DNA of 33,167 nucleotides from Blautia sp. BIOML-A1. Its GTDB lineage: Bacteria > Bacillota > Clostridia > Lachnospirales > Lachnospiraceae. The notes below the pieces were generated by a model. It was not told the origin of the DNA. It ran no database searches and was given only the letters and a program-made list of their open reading frames with translations. The position numbers and the translations under genes are program-made. Positions 14,468-21,161 of this stretch are shown here, one piece after another; position 1 is the first letter of the stretch; each line of letters opens with the position of its first letter. The stretch spans positions 1 to 33,167 of the forward strand of contig NZ_WWVR01000037.1 in NCBI RefSeq assembly GCF_009883055.1, read 5' to 3'.

Positions 14468-16742
14468 AGTCAGCTTTAAGCTCCATCAGGATTTTCCCTA
14501 ACAAATTCTGACCAGGCCACGCTTCAGGATTTATATGCTTTGCAGTTTCAGCATCAAGTGCTATACCCCAGATTTTATCTTTTGGACTCGCCTCTGCCAT
14601 GATCCTGTCGCCTGTTGATAAAAGCAAATTCATAAGATCTGGATTCTGTTCAAACTTCGCTTTATTTCCAGTTTTTACGATATCATATTTAACTGCGTCC
14701 CAGACCTTGACATCAAATGGTGTTACCTGTTTTCCTAATGCTTTGCAGTCTTTTGGCGAATTCGCACGGAGGATAGCCGTATATCGTACAGAATCATGAA
14801 ACAGCTTTGCCTTCTGTGCCATCATATACTGTTCAACACAGAAATATCGGAAATCATCGATCACAAATTCTCTCTGATACCAGTTGCTGAATTCACCGTA
14901 TTTCTCATTGTCCAGCCAGAAGAATACATATTCCGGATTTTTCTTTGGCTCTTCGTAACGATGCATATGCATATATTTTGTTGCCCATGCAGGATCAAAA
15001 TAATAACTGTACTCAGACATCTGGCAGCCATGACATAAATCATCAGCAACTTCCAGGATCACATCCAGGAGCTCCAGATCCTTTTTCCATTTGCTATCGA
15101 TCGCATCATATCCAATCAGCGCACCAAGAATATTTCCAGTAACAGCACCTGTTGAATCACTATCGCCTTTATGGTTGACTGAGACAATCATAGCCTTCGA
15201 GAAATCATTCTGATATTTGAGTGCACAATACAATGCAATACCCAGTGTTTCTTCAGCAACCCATCCCTCACCTAACGCATGAATATTGTCCAGATCATCT
15301 GTGTCAGTTTTTTCAGACAGTCGAACGGCCTTGTCAATTATATCAACGAGTACAGGAAGATTCTTATCTTCAGCAAAGAGCTTTGAAACAGAATCTCTTG
15401 CTTCAAGAACCATATCCTTCAAGCTCATTTCATCATGGGAACAAAGAATTCTGCTTATGATATGACTAACTACGGAAGATGGCATATAACCAAGAGAATG
15501 ACTATGGGTAATAGCTGAAAGTTCTGCTGCTTCCATATCAATCTGCTCTATGTCTCCATAATAGTTCTCGCCCAGCCTATATTTCAGAGCTAAAGGTGCA
15601 ATACGCATAATACCGCCACAGCCCTTACTTCTATTAATCGGACTGTTAATAAAGCTGTTTACGTGATCCTCTTTTGCTCTGGTTTCCAGTGCAGAAAGGC
15701 AGGTATTGCCCGGTGCACGTCTGGAATACAATTCCGGAACATCCAACAACCATGAATATCCACCCTTTTCTGTATATCGTTCATACTGATTTACACTATT
15801 AATATCCAACTGCTGTGTTTTTAACCAGTCCAGATATGCATTTGGAACATACACTTTTGGATCACCTCCGATACCACGCATAGATAATCGGGTATCACCT
15901 ACCAGTATTCCATTTGCTGTAAATAAGGTCATCTGTGTATCATCTGACACCAATGCTTTTCCATTTGTCAGTTCATATTCCGTGATACCAGATGAGCCGT
16001 ATTTCCTGAAAATCTGCTCCTCCTGCATAAATTCAACTGTATACCCTAAAGCATCTCCAATAGCTCCACCAACCAGACTTCCTCTGATCCTGTCCAGATT
16101 TGTCTCAGTTTCTCTCACTCTCTCAAGGGCTGATGCAACCTCCTCTGCATCTTCCTCACGATAAAAATCACAAAAATTTCTGGCAAATTCTTTGTAATTG
16201 TATTGATCTGCTGAACGGCTGAGCACAGCAAAATCAATTCTGCGGAAGAAATCTTTTGCTTCCATTCCATCATAATCGAATTCCTTCAGTGCTTTATAAA
16301 ACAGATCCGAAACAACATGAGCGTCATTTAAGAAGGCTCCACATCCGAATGCACCCAAAATCAGGACCTCATACCCGAGATGTGCAGCCACCTTCAGCAT
16401 TCCGGTAATACGTCCATAAACCATATCCCGGTATTCCTGGTCTGTCAATCCCTCCATACCGTTTCTCAACATAGGTGCGGCACATGTCATAACAGATACA
16501 ATAACACTTTCATCCAGCAAACTGCCATTTTCATCTTTGATAATTTCAACCTGGGGAGTGACCATAACAGCATCCGATCCCATGTAAGTATTCAAAGATT
16601 TATTGTATTTATAATATACGGATGCCGCTGAACTCTCCAGTGACAGCAAAAGCGAACTCTTTCTGCAGAGATCTTCTTCCTGAGCCTTTGATCCACGGCG
16701 CACACCGCCACCTGGGTTTACAGGATTGGCAAGATTCAACAC
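14457..16742 (-). CDS. PARG-like macrodomain - ADP-ribosylglycohydrolase - NADAR fusion
   Basis: Three ADP-ribose-related domains lie in one 761-residue frame. Residues 1-180 are the microbial PARG-like (TIGR02452) domain: NLANPVNPGGGVRRGSKAQE with the catalytic loop, then VSVMTCAAPML and LILGAFGCGAFLND. Residues 195-575 are an ADP-ribosylglycohydrolase (DraG/ARH): RGSLVGGAIGDALGY, SDDTQMTLF, RSKGCGGIMRIAPLAL, THSHSLGY and GDSDSTGAVTGNILGA, all metal-binding loops intact. Residues 595-758 are NADAR: GEFSNWYQREFVIDDFRYFC, EQYMMAQKAKLF, LLSTGDRIMAEASPKDKIWG and WPGQNLLGKILMELK. NADAR enzymes are known to act on ADP-ribosylated guanine; ARH and PARG domains remove ADP-ribose from proteins. The start is a GTG overlapping the carbamoylase stop; PARG-like proteins normally have about 80-100 more residues before this motif, so the gene is 5'-truncated. 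Whether it is translated, by coupling, is open. Confidence 0.88.
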   Translation of the reverse strand: MLNLANPVNPGGGVRRGSKAQEEDLCRKSSLLLSLESSAASVYYKYNKSLNTYMGSDAVMVTPQVEIIKDENGSLLDESVIVSVMTCAAPMLRNGMEGLTDQEYRDMVYGRITGMLKVAAHLGYEVLILGAFGCGAFLNDAHVVSDLFYKALKEFDYDGMEAKDFFRRIDFAVLSRSADQYNYKEFARNFCDFYREEDAEEVASALERVRETETNLDRIRGSLVGGAIGDALGYTVEFMQEEQIFRKYGSSGITEYELTNGKALVSDDTQMTLFTANGILVGDTRLSMRGIGGDPKVYVPNAYLDWLKTQQLDINSVNQYERYTEKGGYSWLLDVPELYSRRAPGNTCLSALETRAKEDHVNSFINSPINRSKGCGGIMRIAPLALKYRLGENYYGDIEQIDMEAAELSAITHSHSLGYMPSSVVSHIISRILCSHDEMSLKDMVLEARDSVSKLFAEDKNLPVLVDIIDKAVRLSEKTDTDDLDNIHALGEGWVAEETLGIALYCALKYQNDFSKAMIVSVNHKGDSDSTGAVTGNILGALIGYDAIDSKWKKDLELLDVILEVADDLCHGCQMSEYSYYFDPAWATKYMHMHRYEEPKKNPEYVFFWLDNEKYGEFSNWYQREFVIDDFRYFCVEQYMMAQKAKLFHDSVRYTAILRANSPKDCKALGKQVTPFDVKVWDAVKYDIVKTGNKAKFEQNPDLMNLLLSTGDRIMAEASPKDKIWGIALDAETAKHINPEAWPGQNLLGKILMELKADWCI

Positions 16743-17965
16743 AAGGGTTGAGCTGATAATTCTTTTAACACGTCACAAAGCAGTTCAAAACCGGTCTGTA
16801 TATCCGCTATAGCGGTGGCTTCTGCCGGATTATGGCTGATACCTCCGATACTCGGCACGAAGATCATCGCGGTCGGGAAATGCTTTCCGAATACCATCGA
16901 GTCGTGTCCGGCGCCGCTGTTCATATGCTTATACGCGAGATGTTTCTCTTCACAGTACCGCTCAATCACCCGAATCACGTTCGGATCCATCTGTGCGGAC
17001 TCCAGCCAGTCATTCTGTCGAAGCCGGGTCTGAAAGCCCTTGCGTTCGATGGATTCCAGTGCACGTTTCAGAAGAACCACATCTTGAAGCAGTTCCTCAT
17101 CGCTGCCATCGCGCAGATCGATGAGCAGATTCACTCGATCTGCAATGACATTCTGCATTCCAGGAAATACCTGTATCGCGCCATAGGTAAGGGTGGCAGA
17201 AGGGGCCTGCGCCATCATCTGACGGGTAGACTCTGTGATAAATTCCGCAGCAGCTACCACAGGATCGTGCCGTAAAGGCATCGAGGTGGTACCTGCATGG
17301 TTCTGGCTTCCCTGAATGGTCAGCTCATAGTTGACGATACCGACGATACTGTCCACAATACCGATCTGCTTCTGCTCGCTTTCAAGCACCGGTCCCTGTT
17401 CGACATGCAGTTCTACGATCGCTCGAATATCGTCACGTTTCACGTTTTTCAGTGCTTCCGTCTGATACCCGGCAGATACCAGTGCTTCACGAAGTGTGAC
17501 GCCATCACGGCTGAGCTCCTCGAGATCCTCTTCTTTCAGCGTGCCACAGATTGCACGGCTCCCCTGACAGCCGGATGGAAAACGACTGCCCTCTTCCTCC
17601 ATCAGACCAGCCACTTCCAGGCTGTGTTTCGGAACGAAGCCCGACTGTTTAAGGTATCCCAGCGCTGCCACACCGGTCACAACGCCCAGTGCGCCATCAT
17701 ATTTTCCACCGTTCTTTACGGTATCCAGGTGGGAGCCCGTCAGTACGGTTCCAGGTTCTGTCCCCGGAAGCCGTCCATACACGTTACCGATCGCGTCCTC
17801 TCTGTATTCAAGCCCCATATCTTCGATCCACTCACGCAGGATGTTCTTCGCGATTTTGTCTTCCAGAGTATACGCTGCACGCCAGATCTCTCCGTCGATG
17901 CGCGTCGCATCGGCCAGCTGACATAGCATTTCTTCGATTCTTACTCCCGCTTCGTTTTTCATCAT
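16736..17965 (-). CDS. M20-family carbamoylase / allantoate amidohydrolase
   Basis: The 409-residue zinc enzyme belongs to the hydantoinase/carbamoylase group (AllC, N-carbamoyl-L-amino-acid hydrolase, beta-ureidopropionase), which cleaves carbamoyl-amides in purine, hydantoin or pyrimidine breakdown. Metal ligands are in GSHLDTVKNGGKYDG, LMEEEGSRFPSG and ELHVEQGPVLE; the dimerisation/substrate part has IQGSQNHAGTTSMPLRHD, SGAGHDSMVFG and GGISHNPAE. The start MMKNEAG follows AGGTGA. Substrate cannot be called; no hydantoinase, allantoinase or transporter is near. Codons are visibly richer in G and C than in the neighbours, suggesting separate acquisition. The last codons overlap the GTG of the downstream PARG fusion. 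Confidence 0.88.
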   Translation of the reverse strand: MMKNEAGVRIEEMLCQLADATRIDGEIWRAAYTLEDKIAKNILREWIEDMGLEYREDAIGNVYGRLPGTEPGTVLTGSHLDTVKNGGKYDGALGVVTGVAALGYLKQSGFVPKHSLEVAGLMEEEGSRFPSGCQGSRAICGTLKEEDLEELSRDGVTLREALVSAGYQTEALKNVKRDDIRAIVELHVEQGPVLESEQKQIGIVDSIVGIVNYELTIQGSQNHAGTTSMPLRHDPVVAAAEFITESTRQMMAQAPSATLTYGAIQVFPGMQNVIADRVNLLIDLRDGSDEELLQDVVLLKRALESIERKGFQTRLRQNDWLESAQMDPNVIRVIERYCEEKHLAYKHMNSGAGHDSMVFGKHFPTAMIFVPSIGGISHNPAEATAIADIQTGFELLCDVLKELSAQPLC

Positions 17966-18362
17966 AAATGTCACCTCATTTCATAGTTTGTTTTCTTTCA
18001 ATATTTCTCCGTATTCTTCTCCTGCGCGACCTCCCATTGCGTATAATCAGATATGGCATTCCTCACTTAAATTTCTCAAATTCCTATTAAAATGAATCTC
18101 TTGTTCATTATTATACCTTACATGTAATAGATTGTCATAAATAACTTTCCGTATTTTCTTACTTTCCTTGTTTCTTTAGCATTGGCGTGAAAATACGCCA
18201 TAACCAATCAATCCGATATATGTATGATGTTCTTCCTGCTGTTTATTTATTTAACATACTATAATCTGTTCAGAACTTAATATGTTACTCGAACTATAAA
18301 AATTCAAGTTTGCATATTTTCTACAAAGATGTATGATATAAAAAAACTCAGGAGGTTTCACA
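17966..18362. other. Intergenic region between the carbamoylase and the tiny forward ORF
   Basis: About 400 bases without a gene on either strand. It contains the carbamoylase promoter, a leader of about 140 nt, a GGCGT/ACGCC stem at 18184-18198 just upstream of that promoter, and a possible forward promoter (TTGCAT, 16-bp spacer, TATGAT at about 18312-18339) leading into the tiny ORF. Otherwise AT-rich and unremarkable. Confidence 0.55.
18110..18138 (-). promoter_or_regulatory. Promoter of the carbamoylase gene
   Basis: ATGACA (18138-18133), a 17-bp spacer and a perfect TATAAT (18115-18110) lie on the minus strand, about 145 bases before the start codon. Confidence 0.7.
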
Positions 18363-18416
18363 ATGAAAGATCATGAATACTGGTCACTCGTGGTGTTGAA
18401 CATACAAAAAGGCTGA
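18363..18416 (+). other. 17-codon ORF with strong ribosome site; probable 5' stump of a lost gene
   Basis: AGGAGG lies 7 bases before an ATG that opens MKDHEYWSLVVLNIQKG and then a stop. Promoter-like boxes lie about 25-50 bases upstream. The ORF runs straight into the terminator of the convergent repeat-protein gene, so the natural reading is a gene whose body was deleted. The start resembles the N-termini of some small sigma factors but is too short to assign; a genuine micropeptide is the alternative. Confidence 0.4.
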
Positions 18417-18455
18417 TGCAGTAGTGATTTTTTCTTACCACTTATGCACCAGCCT
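18406..18455 (-). terminator. Terminator of the tandem-repeat protein gene
   Basis: On the minus strand AGGCTGGTGCA and TGCATCAGCCT form a near-perfect stem (one mismatch) with further pairing inside (GTGGTA/TCACTA region), followed by TTTTT. It lies just after the stop of the minus-strand gene. Confidence 0.8.
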
Positions 18456-18462
18456 ATTCCCA

Positions 18463-18770
18463 TTAATCATCATAATGATTCCAGTCTCCCAGGAAATTCC
18501 TGTCACTGTGTCCAGTCTTGCGACCTCTGTCATCATAATGATTCATTCCGCCAAAGAACCCCGGTCTTATTTCTCCAACCTTGTGACCTCTACTGTCATA
18601 ATGATTCATCCCACCAAAAAATCCTTGCCTTGTTTCTCCGATCTTATGACCTTTTGCATCATAATCATTATACCCACCAAAGAACCCTGGCCTGCTCTCT
18701 CCAATCTTATGTCCTTTGCTGTCGTAATGATTTATACTTCCAAATAATCCCGGTCTGCTATATCCATCTT
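18463..18770 (-). repeat. Five 63-bp tandem repeats inside the repeat-protein gene
   Basis: Units begin at about every 63 bases with CATAATGATT-like cores at 18470, 18533, 18596, 18659 and 18722 (plus-strand view). Divergence is mostly at third positions, so the protein repeat is under selection rather than being a fresh duplication. Confidence 0.75.
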
Positions 18771-18780
18771 TCTTACTCAT
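18463..18780 (-). CDS. Small tandem-repeat protein (21-residue repeats)
   Basis: The start MSKKDGYSRPGLFGS follows AGGAGG; the longer frame to 18837 lacks a site. Nearly all of the 105 residues are five imperfect repeats of about 21 residues with consensus S-R-P-G-F-F-G-G-x-N-H-Y-D-S-K-G-H-K-I-G-E. The repeats are visible in the DNA as 63-bp units. There is no signal peptide, membrane segment or cysteine; the content is rich in Gly, aromatic, His, Asp and Lys. Similar repeat proteins occur in Clostridia without assigned function, as far as I can recall. Possible roles are surface-independent oligomerisation, metal or nucleic acid binding; none is shown. Confidence 0.7.
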   Translation of the reverse strand: MSKKDGYSRPGLFGSINHYDSKGHKIGESRPGFFGGYNDYDAKGHKIGETRQGFFGGMNHYDSRGHKVGEIRPGFFGGMNHYDDRGRKTGHSDRNFLGDWNHYDD

Positions 18781-18977
18781 TGTACCTTCCTCCTGATAAA
18801 TGCTTTCTTGATCATTTTGCTTTAGCACCCCTGGCACCTTTAACTGATGATCATATTATCTCAAATTTCCATCAGATATAACGTACGGAGCTTCTGATCA
18901 AATGAAGCCATAGCACATCACCTCATAATTTCACATAGGTCTTGCCCTTCAATGTAATTCTCTTTTTCTACCCTTAT

Positions 18978-19256
18978 TTATCTTGGCCAAAAATCTACCG
19001 GCACTACCTCAAATCTATATTTCTGCTTCGCATTCGGATACTTCTCCCGATCCACTTCACTGCAAAACATGTCGTATGGTCTGGCACATGTTTTATAAGG
19101 CGGATACAATGCCTGATAAATCACCAGCTTCTCACCATTTTCTGTATGCTGCGCAAAAGCCAGAATCCGGTACAAGTACTCCGCTGTTTCCAGATTTACA
19201 TTTTCCCGTTTGAAATGCTGAACGATATCACCAATATGAAATCTACATTCTTCCAT
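18978..19256 (-). CDS. DUF1653 family protein
   Basis: The 92-residue protein starts MEECRFHIGDIVQHFKRE, with GGAGGAG 9 bases upstream. DUF1653 features are the GDIVQHFKRE opening, ILAFAQHTENGEKLVIYQALY in the middle and PYDMFCSEVDREKYPNAKQKYRFE near the end. The family is a small beta fold of unknown function found across bacteria. It is the last gene of a tight minus-strand unit that begins at the helicase; the gap to the ArsC-like gene is 22 bases. Confidence 0.85.
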   Translation of the reverse strand: MEECRFHIGDIVQHFKRENVNLETAEYLYRILAFAQHTENGEKLVIYQALYPPYKTCARPYDMFCSEVDREKYPNAKQKYRFEVVPVDFWPR

Positions 19257-19278
19257 ACTCTGCATCTCCTCCGATCTC

Positions 19279-19620
19279 TTATTTCCACGTTTTCCAGATA
19301 TTCGGCTGATATCCAAGAGTGGATTGTTTTCCATTACGGACAACCGGTGTCTTAATCACCTGCGGATTTTCCAGTACCTTCTCAAGTTTATCTTCCTCTG
19401 CAATGTACTTAATGAGCGCAAGCAGATCCTTATCCTTGCCCTCCCAGTTAATCATATTTTCCAATCCACCGTTTGCCTGGGCAACTGAATTAAATTCGCC
19501 CTTACTCATGCCCTTTTCTTTCATATCAATAAACTGAAACTTGATTCCACGTTCCTTAAAGAAACGTTCTGCTTTCTTTGTATCATTGCACTTCTTTGTC
19601 CCAAAAATCTGTACGTTCAA
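19279..19620 (-). CDS. ArsC/Spx-type thioredoxin-fold protein
   Basis: The 113-residue protein has the ArsC/Spx fold: MNVQIFGTKKCNDTKKAERFFKE with a single N-terminal Cys, a helical insertion (FNSVAQANGGLENMINWEGKD), and IKTPVVRNGKQSTLGYQPNIW, where the family's substrate-binding cis-Pro and basic residue lie. Unlike Spx, no CxxC is present; unlike true ArsC the RP-I-V motif is altered. It may be a glutaredoxin-linked reductase or a binding protein. It follows the YaiI gene by one base, so the two are cotranslated. Confidence 0.8.
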   Translation of the reverse strand: MNVQIFGTKKCNDTKKAERFFKERGIKFQFIDMKEKGMSKGEFNSVAQANGGLENMINWEGKDKDLLALIKYIAEEDKLEKVLENPQVIKTPVVRNGKQSTLGYQPNIWKTWK

Positions 19621-19621
19621 A

Positions 19622-20077
19622 TCAATTCTCCTTATCCATCGCCATATGTATCATTTTCTCGAAGGATTCTCTGAAATGCTCATCATCCTCCAATGTTCGT
19701 TTTCTTGGGCCTTTTAAGTGATTCTTTCCGGATGCCCTTCGTGCCTTCTTATTCAGATGCCGCTCCATAAGCATCTGGTCAATATTCTCATTCGTATACC
19801 ATTTCCCAGACTGATGAATCGCATAAGCACCTTTTCCTAATGCCATTGCCGCCACTCCATAATCCTGTGATACAACAATATCGCCTTTATGACAAATACT
19901 GATCAGTTTATAATCCACTGCATCTGTGCCGGCTCCAACTACAATTACCTCACTGTAATCAGAAGACAACACATGATTTGTATCACACAACAATGTTACC
20001 GGAACATTGTGCTCTTTTGCAACTTTTTCAACAATACTAACTACCGGACAAGCATCTGCATCAACAAAAATCCGCAT
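19622..20077 (-). CDS. YaiI/YqxD family protein (DUF188, PIN-like)
   Basis: The start MRIFVDADACPVV follows AAAGGAG; the 151-residue length fits the family. Landmarks are FVDADACPVVSIVEK, TLLCDTN, VGAGTDAVDYKLI, GDIVVSQDYGVAAMAL and RRASGKNHLKGPRKRT at the end. The conserved Asp residues resemble a PIN-type nuclease centre, but activity has not been generally established. The start codon region overlaps the end of the VOC gene area with 10 bases between. Confidence 0.9.
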   Translation of the reverse strand: MRIFVDADACPVVSIVEKVAKEHNVPVTLLCDTNHVLSSDYSEVIVVGAGTDAVDYKLISICHKGDIVVSQDYGVAAMALGKGAYAIHQSGKWYTNENIDQMLMERHLNKKARRASGKNHLKGPRKRTLEDDEHFRESFEKMIHMAMDKEN

Positions 20078-20087
20078 AATTTCTCCT

Positions 20088-20456
20088 TTAATTGCACCTG
20101 AATGGAGTGCGAACCTCAATAAGATTACCGCTCGGATCATACAGTCTTACAAGCTTCTGTCCACCTGCAAGTTCTGTCAGTTCAGTGGCATATCGAACGA
20201 AATACTTACCAGATTCATATTTTGCAAGCAATCCATCTATATCAAAATCCTCAAAATACAGTTCCATCATGTTATTGAATGACGTAGAAGTTTCATTCAA
20301 TGTTTTCCCCCATACGTCGACATCCTGCAAAACAAGCCCCTCCGATAAGATCACATTACCTTCATTCTTAAGAATCACTTGCAGTCCAAATAAGTCTTTA
20401 TAAAACTCTATTGATTTTTCTATATCATCCACTACGATCAGTACATTTTTCAGCAT
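20088..20456 (-). CDS. VOC (glyoxalase/bleomycin-resistance fold) protein
   Basis: The 122-residue protein starts MLKNVLIVVDDIEKSIEFYKDLFGLQ after GAGGTGA, the typical first beta-alpha module; the second half ends with VRLYDPSGNLIEVRTP, carrying the metal-ligand Glu. Members include dioxygenases, epimerases and antibiotic-binding proteins; the substrate cannot be told. It lies within the small-gene operon. Confidence 0.85.
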   Translation of the reverse strand: MLKNVLIVVDDIEKSIEFYKDLFGLQVILKNEGNVILSEGLVLQDVDVWGKTLNETSTSFNNMMELYFEDFDIDGLLAKYESGKYFVRYATELTELAGGQKLVRLYDPSGNLIEVRTPFRCN

Positions 20457-20483
20457 ATCTGTCACCTCACAATCCACATTCGA

Positions 20484-20894
20484 TTAAATAATTTTTCCGG
20501 ACAAATGATCAATTTCATGCTGACAGATCTGTGCCGTCCATCCTGACAGTTTCTGGTGCTGTTTTTTCCAGTTGAAGTCATAATACTCTACTTCTATTTC
20601 CTGGTACCTGGTCGTCTTACGAACACCGTCAAGGGACAAACACCCTTCTGCTGTCTCATACATATCACGCTTTGAAACAATCACTGGATTGAACATCACA
20701 ACATCTATGAATCCCATATTCACAATGATGATATTCTTCTTTACGCCAATCATGTTTGCAGCCATACCAACGCACCGTTCCCGGTTTGCCTGCAGTGTGT
20801 CCTGCAGATCCTTTCCAACCTGAATATCAGCTTTCGTGGCTGGTTCGGATGGCTGGCCTAAAAAGAAAACGTCTCTTACAATTTGCTTTACCAT
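20484..20894 (-). CDS. Peptide deformylase-like protein
   Basis: The 136-residue protein keeps the deformylase motifs II (EGCLSLDGV with the metal Cys) and III (QHEIDHLSG, HExxH). Motif I, normally GxGLAAPQ, reads CVGMAANMIGV: the catalytic Gln is replaced by Met. True deformylases remove the formyl group from nascent proteins; this paralogue, common in Clostridia, may have another substrate or lower activity. The start MVKQIVRDVFFLG is preceded by GGGAGAAAG. It lies between the VOC gene and a 71-residue unknown. Confidence 0.87.
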   Translation of the reverse strand: MVKQIVRDVFFLGQPSEPATKADIQVGKDLQDTLQANRERCVGMAANMIGVKKNIIIVNMGFIDVVMFNPVIVSKRDMYETAEGCLSLDGVRKTTRYQEIEVEYYDFNWKKQHQKLSGWTAQICQHEIDHLSGKII

Positions 20895-20914
20895 TTACTT
20901 TCTCCCTGTAGCTT

Positions 20915-21130
20915 TCATTCTACTTTTTCTAATTTATTATTTACATCGAGACAAACTTTGTCTCCTTCATTGATATTACGCTCATAGAGCCTGGCGTCCT
21001 CTGCTTTTACTGTCACTTCTTTTCCTGAAGAATCCACAAGAGTCACTATTGCCATGACTGGTGCATCATCCGGTCGTTCTTCACAACCAAAATTCAAGTC
21101 TTCATCGATTCGTTTTACTATGTACATCAT
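20915..21130 (-). CDS. Conserved 71-residue protein of unknown function
   Basis: The protein MMYIVKRIDEDLNFGCEERP... has AIVTLVDSSGKEVTVKAED and LYERNINEGDKVCLD, looking like a small beta-barrel. AGAGGAA lies 8 bases upstream. It sits 31 bases after the helicase stop, in the same unit. I recognise the pattern from Clostridia small proteins but no function. Confidence 0.65.
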   Translation of the reverse strand: MMYIVKRIDEDLNFGCEERPDDAPVMAIVTLVDSSGKEVTVKAEDARLYERNINEGDKVCLDVNNKLEKVE

Positions 21131-21161
21131 AATTTAATTCCTCTTGAGATAATATTAAGAA

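Noticed and set aside
18463..18770. Regular ~63-bp spacing of similar sequence that could be taken for a CRISPR array
   Set aside because: The units are in-frame coding repeats with third-position divergence, there are no unique spacers, and no cas genes are near.
18946..19380. Overlapping forward frames in the DUF1653/ArsC region
   Set aside because: They are mirror frames of well-supported minus-strand genes and have no start signals.
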